Positions 42,118 through 54,513 of a stretch of 64,000 nucleotides of DNA are shown one piece after another. Under the pieces are notes generated by a model, which worked only from the letters and a program-made list of their open reading frames with translations, had not been told where the DNA came from and did no database searches. Origin of the DNA: Porphyra umbilicalis (Eukaryota > Rhodophyta > Bangiophyceae > Bangiales > Bangiaceae); NCBI GenBank assembly GCA_002049455.2, contig KV918854.1, positions 1 to 64,000 on the forward strand. The letters run 5' to 3'. Position numbers and translations under genes: made by a program. Position 1 is the stretch's first letter. The number at the start of each line of letters is the position of its first letter.

Positions 42118-42610
42118 CGACGTGCCTATGCCCACTTTGATATTTGTTTTGTCTTGCTTGCTGCTGTCCAGTGCACCCTGCGTGTGCCGGTGCAGCTTGG
42201 TACAAGATTCTTCTTTCTGACTCATGTTGCTGTGTCACTGTGGTGGCTCGGAGAGCAGTGCGGGGGCCCTCGTAGCAATTTGTGTTTTTTTTTACCCCGT
42301 AGGGCAGGGATATTTTTTCTATGCTACTCGTCTATGTGCTCGTCCTATGCACCGCGCGAAGCCACCGCCTTCATCGGTCTCCACACCCAGACACCCCTTA
42401 GATCCCTCTCCCACTTGCCCCTCGCACTGTTCACTGGCACACAATGCGCGCTCGCCGGTGCAAGACACAAGGGCGCCGCCCCAGCACCGAGCATGGCTGT
42501 ACTCGCGGCCACCACCGCCTTCCCGCCAGCAATGAAAACGTGCGCGCGTTCACCCAACGCACATGTGTCGGTGGCGGCCTTCGTGCACGTATGCGAGGTC
42601 GTTGCTAACG
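42118..42610. other. No gene recognised
   Basis: Short ORFs only, between the accessory gene end and a tandem array. Confidence 0.4.
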
Positions 42611-42614
42611 TGCG

Positions 42615-43290
42615 GCTGCCGCCGCCGTAGCAGAGCTGCCCACCTCTGTGCGCGCGTCCAAGGCGGGGGCGGCGGCCGCGGGCGTGGTGCCCGCGGGCGT
42701 GCGGGCTACCAGCCTGCGGCCGCCACCACCCCGCCAGAGCTGCGCACCTCCGTGCGGGCGGCCAAGGCGGGGTCGGTGACCGCGGGCGTGGTGCACGTGG
42801 GCGTGCGGGCTGCCATCCTGTGGACGCCGCCGCCCCGCAAAAGCTGCGCACCTCCGTGCGTGCGACCAAGGCGGGGGCAGCGGCCGCAAGAGTGGGGCAC
42901 GCGGGCGTACGGACAGTGCTCCCGTGGTCCCCGCCACCATGCCGCTTCCTGGTTGGACCGAGGGGGGGCCCGAGGTAGGGGCGGCGGCCATAGGATTGGC
43001 CTGATGCGCCGCACAAGCGGTCCGCCACCGGCTGCCACCGCCTTTCAGCGCTGCGGAGCTCCACGAATGTGCCAGATGCAGCGTGGTGGCGGCAGGGCTG
43101 GTGCTCGAGGACGTGCGGGCTACTCGCCCACGGCCGCCGTGGCCACACCAGCGCAGGGCAGCCCCGAGCTTGCGCCCTTGGCGGGGCCGGCGGCCGCCGG
43201 CTGCGCGCGGGCAGGCGCGCGGTTTTTTCGCCTCCGGCCGCCGCTGCCGCGCCAGCGCTGGAAAGCTCCGTGCGCGCTCCAGAGGCGGTG
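42615..43290. repeat. Tandem repeat, about 95-100-bp unit, roughly 7 copies
   Basis: Units contain AGCTGCGCACCTCCGTGCG and GCCAAGGCGGGG, with diverged copies. Long minus-strand ORFs over it are composition effects. Confidence 0.65.
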
Positions 43291-43597
43291 GCGGCGGCTG
43301 CGGTATCAGTGCATACGGTCCTGCGGTCCTCTCTTTTCCTTCTCGCCTCCTGGTTGGCTGAGATGTTTTTGGCCGGGAACTTTGTGATTTCTGATTGGCA
43401 AAACACGCTTGGATCCATACCAAACCATCCTCCTTCAGCCCTTCTCCCAAAGGTCTTCAAGTTGGTGGCTAAATGTGGCACGATTGCACCGAACACCTTT
43501 CCTCGCGGCGAGGCCTCTTCTCCTTCGCCATTTGACACGACCAGTCCTGTTCGAGACACAGTCGCGCTCGTGATTGGCTCACACTATTCCAGCCCTA

Positions 43598-43886
43598 GTG
43601 TCTATTCTACTGGCCGCCTCATTTCAGCCGATTCCCCTCATTTGAGGCTGTTACCGATGCCTCTCTGCGACCATGCTCCCGAACTTGGCTGCTCTGTCTG
43701 AGAATAGATCTGGACTCGGCGCAGTCCACTCACCTATGGGCCAGCTCGGCGGCTGTGTACGATGAAAACTCGGAGGGGGTGCCCCAGACACCCCAAAAAG
43801 GCCGCGTTTCCAGGCCATATGAGAAGGGGCCTCATTTGAGCCTCATCTGAGCCTCATGTGAGCCTCGGGAGCAGTAGAATAGACAC
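43598..43886. mobile_element. TA-target MITE, family M288, copy 2
   Basis: A 289-bp element with ends GTGTCTATTCTACTG inverted at both sides and TA flanks (43596-43597 and 43887-43888). It is closely similar throughout to 33372-33659, including CATATGAGA and GGTGCCCCAGACACCCC blocks. Confidence 0.92.
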
Positions 43887-44199
43887 TAGGCTGAATGCAG
43901 ACCCACCCATACTTGATCCAGTCAGCTGTCCACTGCCTGTGCTCGTGCAAAACCCGCAGGGGATGTGTGAGTGGGGCATGAAGGGACACTGGCGGTGGTC
44001 TTGCGAGAGGAGCGGCGGCACGCGAGGCCGTAGCCGCTGAGCGGTCGATTACACTCGGCCGCCGCTGTTTGTGGCGACGCACAGCAAAGGTCGCAAAACA
44101 AGGACTCTACACGGCTTGGCCGCAGCCGCGACCCACGAGATTGCCAGGCCCTGCCTGGTGTGCTCGGGTCGGTGGCGCTCAGGCGCCGCCAATGTCAAA

Positions 44200-46180
44200 C
44201 TGTGACGTGTGCACGAGCGAACAGCGGCGGCCGCCGCGCGTTAACGGCCGAAGCTGCGGCCGGCGGCGGCGAGCGGCGGACCAACCACTTGATTGGCTGT
44301 CTTTTGCGAGGGCGGAGGTGCGCGGCGGCGGCCGCCACGCCTCAAAGTCAAGTGGGCTGGCCGCCGCGTCGTGCGAGCGTCCACGGCGGCGGCCGCCGAC
44401 GAACAACCACACGCTTTTCTGTCGTCACTGAGGGCGGAGGTGCGGAGCGGCGTCCGCCCCGCCTTAAGGTCAAGTGCGGTGGCCGCCGCGTCGTGCAAGA
44501 GTCCACGGCGGTGGCCGCCGGCGACCAACTACACGCTTCTCTGTCGTCGCTGAGGGCTGCGTTGCGGAGCGGCGGCCACCGCGCGTCGATGTCCAGTGCG
44601 GCGGCCGCCGCGTCGTGCCAGAGTCCACGATGGCGGCTACTGCCGACCAACAACAATCTTGGCTGTCGTCGGCTAGGGCGGACGCCGGCAGCGGCGGCCA
44701 CTGCCCATCAAGGTGCAGTGCGTCAGCTGTCGCGTGGTACAAGAGTCCGGGATGGCGGCAGCCGCCGTTGAACCACTAGCTTCGCTTTCGTCGGCAAGGT
44801 CGGAGGTGCGCGGCGCCGGCCACCACGCGTCAAGGTCAGGTGTGGTGGCCGCCGCGTCGTGCAAAAGTCCACGGCAGTGGCCGCCGACGACCGACCACAC
44901 GCTTTTCTGTCGTCGCTGAGGGCGACGGTGTGCGGAGGCGGCCTCCGCACGTCAAGATTTAGTGCGGCGGCCGTCTTGTCGTACATAAGTCATCGACGGG
45001 GGCCGCCGCCGACAAACCACTTGATTGGCTGTCGTCGGGGACAGTAGCGGTGCGCGGCGGCGGCCGCCGCGCGTCAAGGTCCAGTGCAGCAACCGCCGCG
45101 TCGAGCAAGAGTCCACGGTGGCGACCGCCGCCGAATAACCACTTGATTTTTTGTCGTTGGTGAGGACGGAGGTGCGCGGCGGCGGCCGCCGCACGTCAAT
45201 ATGCAGTGCGGCGGCCGACACATCCTAAAGGAGTCCACGATGGCGGCCGCGGCGGACCAACCACTTGATTGGCTGTCTTTTGCGAGGGCGGGGGTGCGCG
45301 GCGGCGGCCGCCACGCTTCCAGGTTAAGTTGGGTGGCCGCCGCGTCGTGCGAGCGTCCACTGCGGCGGCCGCTGACGAACAACCACACGCATTTCTGTCG
45401 TCGCTGAGGGCGGCTGTGCGGAGCGGCGGCCTCCGCGCGTCTAGGTCAAGTGATGTGGCCGCTGCATCGTGCATGAGTCCACGGCGGTGGCCGCCGACGA
45501 CTGACCACACGCTTCGCCGTCGTTGGTGAGGGCGAAGGTGCGTGGCGGCGGCCACTGCGCTTCAAGCTCCAGTTCTTCAGCTGCCGCGTCGTACAAGAGT
45601 TCGCGATGGCGGCCGACGCCGTTGAACCACTAGCTTCGCTGTCGTCGGCGAGGGCGGTGGTGCACGGTGCCGGCCACCGCGCGTCAAGGTCAAATGTGGT
45701 GGCCGCCGCGTCTTGCAAGTGGCCACGGCGGTGGCCGCCGCCGACCGACCACACGCTTTTCTGTCGTCCTTGAGGGCGGAGGTGTGCGGCGGCGGCCACC
45801 GCGCGTCAAGATTTAGTGCGGCCGCCGCCGCATAGTGCCAGAGGCAACGGCGGCGGCTGCCGCTGACAAACCACACGCTCTGGTCTTGTCGGCAAAGTCA
45901 AAGGTGCGCGGCGGCGGCCGCCGCGCGGCAAGGTACAGTGGCGCGGCCGCTGCGTCGTGCAAGAGTCCACGGCGGCGGCCACCGCCGAACGATCACAGGC
46001 TTTGCTGTTATCAGTGAGGGCGGAGGTTGCGCTGGGGCGGCCGCCGCGGGCCAAGGTCCACTGCGCCGGCCGCCGTGTCGTACAAGAGTCCACGACACCG
46101 GCCGCTGCCGACCGATGACATGCTATGCTTTCATCGGTGAGGGCGGAGGTGCGCGGGGGTTGCCGCTGTCAACTGACCAC
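44200..46180. repeat. Satellite-like array, about 122-bp unit, about 16 copies
   Basis: The marker GAGGGCGGAGGTGCG and variants recurs at 44308, 44428, 44543, 44668, 44794, 44918, 45037, 45163, 45283, 45405, 45528, 45650, 45772, 45893, 46017 and 46139, a spacing of 115-126 bp. Each unit also has GGCGGCCGCCGCGCGTCAAGG and AAGAGTCCACGG. The period is not a codon multiple and units are diverged, so it is non-coding. Confidence 0.92.
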
Positions 46181-46635
46181 ACCCTTGGGCGCGGCTCTTG
46201 AGCGCGTGATTGGCCGTGGCCATCGCACAACCTCAGCATGCTCATCGGTACTCGCCTGCGGCCGCCGCGCCTCATCGGCGAAGAGGGCGGACACCAAGGA
46301 AAACAGATGTCCACGACGGCTGCCGCCGCCCACAGCGACGATAGCGGCAGACGCTGGCGGAATTGCTTTGCGGCAGCGACCGAAGAACCAAGACGTGCGC
46401 CCTGGCTCTCGGCGGTGGCCGTCGCACGTCAAAGTCAACAGCGGCGGTCGCCGCTGCCGCCCAAGCACGTCACCGTGTGACATGTTGTCCTGGTTAATAC
46501 GATGAAACGTAGGATAACACATAGGAGAAATACATTAAACGGCCACACTTCATCGTCAGACAGACAATTGCCAGACATATGAGCTCATGGCGCACCTAAA
46601 GAGTACGTAAAGAAGCTAGTACACACAGAAAAACA

Positions 46636-48654
46636 TCAATCAACATACGAATCCAGCAACTTGCCGCGCTGCGGAAAAACGTGCGCGCCGATGTCCTCGC
46701 TAAGCGCTTCATGCTCCTCCCGGCACTTGGCCTCACCTGTGGCCACAAGAATGCGCATACATTTGCTCATGGGCGCCACAACGGCGGCTCCAACTGCAGG
46801 AGGTGCAAAGCCAGGTGCACCACCCAGGTCTGCCAGCCCCCCCACGGCAGCACCTGCTCCGCCTCTATCTGCGGCTCCTCCTGCTCCGGCACCCCCCGCC
46901 TTGTCCCCTCCCTCTCCGTCGTCTCTGGGCCCACCGCCACCGAAGCCCGCGCAATGCCGGACATCAGCGCCACAGCCAGCACCTGAGCCGCCCACCCCAT
47001 CTGTGTCACCAACCCCTACGGGCCCGTTACCACCCCCTGTACCATCGCTGACACCAGCGCCATCGGCAGCGCCAGCGGCGCCTGCGCCATGGGCAGCACC
47101 GGCGGTGACCGCGCCTTCGAGGCTACCAGGGCCCTCGCCGGCCCCGCCCGCCTCTCTTGCCGCACCCACACCAAGAGCCGCACCTCCACCATCTGCCAGC
47201 GGGCCCGCGCCGGCGCCCGCGCCATCTGCGGAGACAGCGCCCATGCCGACCACCCCCACCACTTCCGCGTCCGCCGCAGCATCGCCAACAGCCGCACCGC
47301 CTCCTCCTTCTGCAGGGGCCCTGCCGACGCCCGCTCCGTCGGCCACGTCAGGGTCCACTTTGCCCCCACCCGCCTCGGTCGCTCCGTCCACTTCGCCCGC
47401 ACCCGCCCCGTCCGCTCCGCCCGCATCACACGGCCCGTAGTGGGTGGATCGCGACTGAGACAAAACGTTGGCTCGGCGTGCCTCCACCACCATGATGCGG
47501 GGAATCGCGACCGTCTGAACTGTGAGCACCATACGAGGCACAGTCCACATCCGGCAGGGGTGAAGCATGACGTGGAAACGTGCAGTAAGGATGCCGAACA
47601 GGCGCTCAACGTTGTTCCGCAGAGCCTCCTGCAGGCGATTGAACGTGCGCTGCTCAGGCATCTGGGGATTGGGGTAGAGGGCGACGAAAGACGCAAAACG
47701 GGGAAATAGTCCGTCCACGAGGGAATACAGCAACATGCGGGTATTCCCATTGACAGTAAACGAAAAGTCACGGGGTGGCCACTTCCCAGTGACGACATTC
47801 ATGTACACAGGCGATTGGTACAGGACGTTAATATCATTGAGACTCCCAGGACTCCCCGCGAAAATGTGGTAGATCCACGTGTTTTCGTCACAAATAGCCT
47901 TAACGATGATGGATCGTCGCCCATCCCGACCCTGGTACGTGCCCGCATGCGCCTTTGGGCACTACGACAACTCCGAATGCGAACAAGAGAGCGACCCAAG
48001 ACACCCAGGTATCCCCCGCTCAGCGTTACGCGCCAGAATGCTCTCAATCTCGCGTCTCGTGGGGGGTCGTAGGTACAGTGGATCGAAGTCATCCACCATG
48101 AACTCAGTGAAGAGCTTGACCGCGGTCGCGTTGGTCGATCGGAACACCCGCACATACTCGTCTGCGCGGTCATATGACTCGCCATAGGCAAGTACGCGGA
48201 AAACGGCCACCAGCTTCTGCTCAGGATGAGGCAGTGGCTGACCAGTCGCATTGACACGCTGATCCCAAAAAGGGCGGTCCTTGGTCGCCCGGTAGACCCG
48301 AAAGAAGACCGACATTGGAACTCGAAAGCGCCGCTCACACTGCTCTCTACCAAACCTCTGGGGCAGGCCGTCCACGCCGAAGTAATTGCGTAGAATACAC
48401 TGCAACCGTAGCGCAAAATTGCGTGGCCGGTTGAAGATCCGACCGGGTACGGAGCCCCGGTACCGAGGCCGATGGATTTGCGCTGCGGAAAGTGCCCGCC
48501 GTCGCGCCTCCAGCAATGTAGTAACGTGAGCGGCCACTACGACCGACGTCGTCCCGTCTTCGTTATCACCCTCGTTCTCCTCCCACCCTCTGAGAGCCTC
48601 CGCGCCGTCCATGGCGCCGGCATCACGTACTGGGCGCGAGACCGTTCGTGGCAC
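46636..48654 (-). pseudogene. PIF/Harbinger (plant_tran/DDE_Tnp_4-type) transposase, broken
   Basis: Cut-and-paste transposase. Minus-strand frame from 48654: an acidic N-terminus, RFRVPMSVFFRVYRA, LAYGESYDRADEYVRVFRST, YLRPPTRREIE, RGIPGCLGSLSC, an in-frame TAG (47964-47962), then in the same frame CPKAHAGTYQGRDG, GSPGSLNDINVLYQSP, YSLVDGLFPRFASFV and LRNNVERLFGILTARF. The second Asp (NDINVL) and the Glu (VERLFG) are present. The first, normally in GSIDC, is Ser here, and the Trp after it is also lost. A Gly/Ala-rich insert of about 220 residues lies before the last 40 residues. It ends at TGA 46638-46636. Likely inactive. Confidence 0.85.
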
Positions 48655-48659
48655 GCGCG

Positions 48660-48905
48660 GATGTAGAGAGCACGGCGATGGCGAGCACGACGTTGACGCG
48701 CACGGCGGTAACGTGCACGGCGGTAGCTAACATAACGGTGATGCGCACAGCGATATTGCGCACGGCTGTAGCGAGCAAGAAGATCGCGAGCAAGACAGAA
48801 ACGCGCACGACGGTAACGAGCACGCCGATCGCGAGCACGACAGTGGCGAGCTCGACGGTAACGCGCACGCTGGTAGCGAGCACGACGATGGCGAGCGCGG
48901 TCGTC
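48660..48905. repeat. 18-bp minisatellite beside the Harbinger gene start
   Basis: Units of GCGAGCACGACGGTAACG type repeat for about 240 bp, coding a Val/Leu/Ala-rich sequence on one strand and a Thr/Ala-rich one on the other. Confidence 0.8.
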
Positions 48906-49653
48906 GACGACGCACGTCGACGACAGGGGTACGCCTGCGCCTGGGATACAGGATTCTTCCCCTCCAATATGTCGGGACCCACCTGGCCGCCCTCAGAACA
49001 GTTACTCGGACGTACCGGAACATGCCATCCGGCACACCCTTGCAATCCTGCTGTTTGTTCTTGTCGCATGACTAATAGTATGCGAGGGTCGCTCCGTCTT
49101 ACTAATACGTATGCGATACGATACCTCGACCCGCGAGTGGCACATACGTACCGACTGGTTGTCATGAAGGCTCTCGCCCGCGAGAGACGGTTACAGTACG
49201 CAGCGCCCCCCATACCCACGAACCTGAAGACTGGTACCACCGTATCGGCTAGGTCAGGAGTGGTTTCTCTCTTGAGCATCAACGTATCATGCATGACGCC
49301 CCGCCCGTGACACTTACTGAGAATAGACGGTTCGGATTCCTCGAAGTCAGAGAACAGTGGACCGAGCCAGGCGCTGACAATCTCAATGTTGCTACGTTGT
49401 TGCCCTGGGCGTCTTCCAAAACACACAGTCACATTGATCATGGGGCCCAAGTCTGACTAGGCGGCCCGAAGACCAACTCGATTGTTGTGTGCCGCCGTCC
49501 TCGATCCTGGGGGGCGGTCGCAAACAATTCGGCCGCTTGCAACAGATATCTGTCGCCCTCATACGTCGCGACCTCTCACGCAGTTCGCTTCTGTGTCTCC
49601 AGTGATAAAGTGAATCGATGCGTCGATCACGAGTCAGAATCTGATCAGTGCAT
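48906..49653. other. No gene recognised
   Basis: Upstream of the Harbinger transposase. It may contain the element's right end, but no GAGC-type terminus was found. Confidence 0.35.
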
Positions 49654-49655
49654 TA

Positions 49656-50324
49656 GAGAGCGTCGGCAAGTCAAATGTGGGTCGGCGGCGTGGATCGAGG
49701 ACACGTTTCGTGCCACGTAGCAGCCGTTACCCACATTTGGAACCCATTTGTGGCTATCTGGGTCATCCGACCCACGCCAAATACCGATCGGTGAGGACCA
49801 CGTGGCCACACACGTGGCGCTAGTTGTGCCACCACCGCTCGTCTCAGCCCGGGCTTGGCGCCTACCACGGGCGCTTGTGTCTCCATTTTCGGGTGTATCG
49901 AGAAGGCGCATCATCTTGCACCGTACAAGCTGCCTTTGTCAACCGGCATCATACCCCCCCCGATGCCGTCACCCCCCCCCCCCCCAACGCCCTTAACTGC
50001 CGGCGCCCCTCCATCCAAAACTCGCACTATGCCCACTACATCCCCCATCTCCATCGACCGCCGCCCTGTCATATGGTCGGCCGGGGCGTCTCTCCAAGGG
50101 GGAAGGGGTGATGGTGCTGGGGGTGGAGGTCAATTGAAAGGTATTGCTCGCACAGAGGTCGCTGCAGTGCCGTTGCGGTAGATGTGGAGAGCTCAAATCG
50201 TGTCAACCGTTATTTGGACACTTGCCGACGCTAAATGTGGGGAAGATGTGGGTACATCCGACGTGGGTCGGCGACCCACATTCTAGCCACATTTGATACC
50301 CACGTCCGACTTGCCGACGCTCTC
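49656..50324. mobile_element. TA-target inverted-repeat element, 669 bp
   Basis: Ends GAGAGCGTCGGCAAGTC are exact inverted repeats with TA flanks (49654-49655 and 50325-50326). Inside, CACATTT and GTGGGTCGG motifs repeat near both ends, and runs of C and CCGCC occur in the middle. No transposase is present. Confidence 0.8.
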
Positions 50325-50326
50325 TA

Positions 50327-53300
50327 TTGCGCCTCGATCGTGTTGCGGTCGTTGTTTTGCGTTGTCGGTCGATGTCAGACACGTTCCACGTTGAAGCCGA
50401 TTTGCGTTCAGCCAATGAGAGAGCCCGCAGGATAGTCCAACTGTCCTAAATAAAGTGCGCGTGCCGTACTTCGTCTTCGAATAGGACATGCACGTTCTAT
50501 CGTCACACTCGTACTATCGAACCGAGTTGGAATTATCTAAATTCGAGGAGGTGGTTCGACGTTCAATAGGGCACGTTCACATTGACACACAGCCGTCTGC
50601 GGCCTATTCAGCGAGTTTAGACACGTTCCATCAATAATATAGACACGTTGTGATAGAACGACATTGCTGTCTTTGCTCCAAGTGCGGACTACTGTTCGAA
50701 TCGCTGCCTAATTCTCTATTCCTTTGTATTAAAATTGTGTTATATTCCTGTTCTATTAGTCTAGCTGGCAAAGACGATCAAGCTGCTGCTGCGCCAGCTC
50801 CTGCTCCCGCGTCGCCTGCGCCGGAGCGTCGCCGTCGCTGGCCAACGACGAGGCAACAGCGTCCGCGGGGAGGGCGGCGGCAGCGGCCGGACCCCGCCGA
50901 TGTAACCCCCCCCCCGCCCACTGTGTGCGGACAACGGGGGCGGGAGGAAGGCGGAGAGGAAGGCGAGGGGGGAAGGAGGGCAGCCGCCCGGAGCGTCGGC
51001 AAAGAAGGAGGCGGAGGGGGAGGGGGGGGGGCGCCGGCGCTGGTGCAGGAGACGCGATCACCGGTGGGGGGGGGGATAGGGGGTGCAGGTACTGGCAGCT
51101 GTGCGGCTCAAAGCAGCGGCCACCTGAGAGGCAGTCAGCAGACCACCCACATCTGAGTAACAAACATGGGAAAAAGACGGTTGCAGCAACTACGACAAAG
51201 ATGTCAGCAGCCACGATCGATGTGGAAAAAAAACCACAAAGCCCGCATGGCGACCAATACCGAGCCGGACCCCATCACCAAAAGCACACGACAAGGATCC
51301 CCCGGTGTGCTTACCTGGCTGGCTCGTGAGCGGCCGTCGAAATGCGCAGAGCGCAGGCGAGGGTGGCATGGCGGTCGGAATTGAAGGGCGGGGTGCACAG
51401 AACGCGAGAAAAGAACGCGTCCGCGCGGGGCAAATGGACGATGAAGGCAGTGGACGGATGCTCGACGACGCTGGGGACAGCCAGACGTCAAAGCCCAAGG
51501 CTGTCGCTGCGCTGCAATGAGGTCTTGGTGATGGAGCCACACGGCCGAACGCTGATCATGAAAGGGTGCACGACTCCATATTGGATGGCACTAGATGTTT
51601 AAGAAGGCTTCCGGAACATGATTGGATGCTTTAAGTCGCTTCGAGAAGCTATCAGAACAGGAGCTGCGAACTTTGTGGAAAGCCAATCAGAATTCATGAA
51701 GGCATCCGAGAAGCCGTCTTTCTCTGTCAGGACCCAGCGATCAGACCAAGACTGGTCCAGACCCCTGTTGGCACGTGGGAAAATCGCGATATCGCGGTTT
51801 TACGGAGCATCAGTTCCCGTAGGGGCTGTACACTGACGTCCTTGTCCTACCGCACCACGGTTGCCTCCTTCTCCTTGTTCACCCTCTCGTACCTCCCAAC
51901 ACAGCTCGGATACCATGGGAGCCCACAGAACAACTGCCCATCCTCCTCCTCGGCCGAGCAGCGTGCCACGCACCGACGCGCACTCGTGCAGCTCACTGCC
52001 TATGTTCTCGAATTTATAATGAGTTGGCGAGGTCAACTCGCGCTACCGCTTACGCACCTGTTATGACTATATATGTTGCGAGCCTACACCCCTAAAGTGG
52101 GACGCCGCCCGGTTGGGGACGAGCCTCGCTGGACGCCTCAATCAAGAGAACGCACTTCTCTTTCAGTGACGAATCCCCCAACCTACCTTCCCGCACCCCA
52201 CCACATCGCACTGGGCACGCGACCAGCATCCGGGTGTACGAGGTGGCAATAGCGCCGCGCCCGCCGCCTGGCGCCGCGGAGTAGCCGTGTCGTGTCTGGT
52301 GTCGCCGCCGCGGCGCGCGCGCGACCAGGGGGGGTGCCGCTGCGGGCACAAGGGGGTTCCCACGGAATACGTAGCCTCCATATCAGTTCTTGATGTGACC
52401 GCACGAAAGAAACACATTAACTGGCTGAGGCCCATTATAAACGGCAAGCTCAAAACGTACAGAACCTGCACGCGTTTCCACCAATGAGCGCACGTCGTTC
52501 CAGTCACGCACCTCCATTCTTGACTTCTCGCCCCAGAACGGTGTCTCCGCACACGAAGCGGTCCGTCGCGCAGCGCACTTGCGCAGGGTGGGTTGGGGGG
52601 GCGACACGGCGCTCGGTCGGACGAGTGGGACCGACCGCCGCGCGACGAGGCGCCTCCAACCGCGCCGGTAGATGGCGTCAGAGACCGCCGACGAGCCGCC
52701 GCAACAGATGCCGGCGCGCAGGCACGATCACCCGCGGGTCATTGTGGGCGCGTCGAACCAAGCAAGTTGCTGCGCGCGGTCGCCGCGCGCAACTCGGGGC
52801 GATGGGGGGAGGCAAAGGGGCACGTGCCGTCCGGGCTCTGTGACCCCTGTGGCACGACAGTCCTTCTCAGCCACGTAACTCCATTCGCTTGTAGCGTCAT
52901 CGCGACCCTTCCAACTCTGACACGACCTCAGATTCCTGCGAGCAAGCCCGGCGGTTCGCACCAACACAATAATATGGTGGTTCATTCCGGAATCGTTGCG
53001 AGATGTGAGTGGCTCCCCCATAATATGGTGCGTGCGATGATTGTTGTGCTTTACCGGTGCATGCTCCATATCGAGGAATGTTGTGTTGACTTTTTCGTAT
53101 CAATGTTCAGTTTCCATCCAATTGTGGCCTGCTTGTATGCAAAACGGGAGGCCTTGATGGCGTCCTACCGCACTTTGCAGGCCCGAGTAGGCCGCCACCC
53201 CCCAGCCACGCGGGTCGAGGATGCTCCCAGACTCCGGCTTGGAATCCGCTGCAGGTGGCGCACACGCCGCGAAACGGCCGTCATTGCGCCGCTGTAGCGC

Positions 53301-53507
53301 GGCATTCAAATTTCCGCTCCCAAATACCGCATCTGAGGGCCCGAAGGGGACCGTCTTAGCGAGGGCGAGCAACTCAGGTGGCGACTACATCAAGCCACTC
53401 CGCGGACCGATCACCATACTCACAGTTGGTTCAATGACGGACAATGACGAGGTCGCCGCAGATCGACGGGGCAGCCCGGTGCCAATCAGTAGGGCTGAGG
53501 CGGGGTC
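50327..53507. other. Gene-poor 3.2 kb, no gene recognised
   Basis: 50.3-50.77 kb is AT-richer. 50.78-51.1 kb is Pro/Gly/Arg low complexity. At 52065-52075 GACTATATATG is TATA-like and may mark a decayed LTR or promoter. Several 60-230-codon ORFs overlap on both strands with no recognised motif. Confidence 0.4.
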
Positions 53508-54513
53508 TGTGGTATTAATAACGTTGCTTCAATTACCAGTGTATTGCGACTGACCGTAGCCAAGCAATAAAGCGAGTTCTATCGCCGTCGCGGCGAGGAA
53601 GAAAGACCTTTTGTTGAAGGTCATCCGATTGGGAGCCGGGTGGTGCCCACGACGGCGACCCGGGACTCATGGTGATTTATTATAAACGAGGGCACTGGTC
53701 GATCGACCGTCCGATCACAAGCGATTGTAATGAGTGCCGGCACACAGATAAGACAGGCAAGCAAACGAACAATAAAAAATGAACAATGCAGAAGCAACCC
53801 CCCAAAGGGCATGCCACAGGCCAATTCCCACAGTACGTGGGCTTTGGCCAGTCAATGGGGCTACCTGTGGCAATTTGCCAATTGCGGGCGAAGATATGCT
53901 ACGTACCTTCAACGCGAGATTCGAACCGTCGCGGTGAGATCCAAGGTTGGTGACACCCGATTGAGTGGTCGCAGACTCTTACGGGCCAACGCGGGCGTAA
54001 CCGCCCTGGCGGCGGGAGTCATGGAGGGGCGCCGGTCCGTCCCGATCGGAGAAAGTTGGCGGTTCGCCGGCGTCGGCCGCGACCGTCCGACCACACACGC
54101 GTGTGCGTGTGTGGCGAGCAGCTTGCGCTGCGGGTCACATCGACGCATACACGTAAGCACGCCCGCGCAGGCGGGTCTACGCGTGAGTGCGGGTGCGGGG
54201 GCCGGGTGCCGGGTGCCAGGGTTCAGACCCGAGGGTATTGAGACGTGTCATGCAGCACGTGCTTGGGGTATCAGCGTCGGAGCCGGAAGGCGCCAGCTTC
54301 GTCGGGGTTTGACTACCCCGGCGACAAGACGAAAGCCGGGACAAGGATCCATGTTGCCGAGGGGGTGCGTACCCTCCGGCCGGTTCACACCGTGTCTGGC
54401 ACGGGTTAGCGAGTTGTCGGCACGGGGTTCCCCCGTGTCATGGTGCTCGCGCAAATGTTGAGGTCTCACGGCATTGCTTGAGTTGGGGAGCGCCACCGTG
54501 AGGTGGGCAACCG
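53508..54513 (-). repeat. Lone LTR-like repeat (copy 3)
   Basis: Homologous to 28544-30170 (without its MITE) from TGTGGTATTAATAACGTT to about GGTGGGCAACCGCG, including the B-box GGTTCGAATCTCGC on the minus strand (53927-53914). No internal retrotransposon sequence follows, so it may be a solo LTR. No target duplication was found. Confidence 0.6.

Noticed and set aside
44200..46180. CRISPR-like array
   Set aside because: Units are contiguous diverged 122-bp repeats without short exact repeats and unique spacers, in a eukaryotic context.
44200..46180. Repeat protein encoded by the 122-bp array
   Set aside because: The unit length varies (115-126 bp) and is not a multiple of 3, so no frame persists.
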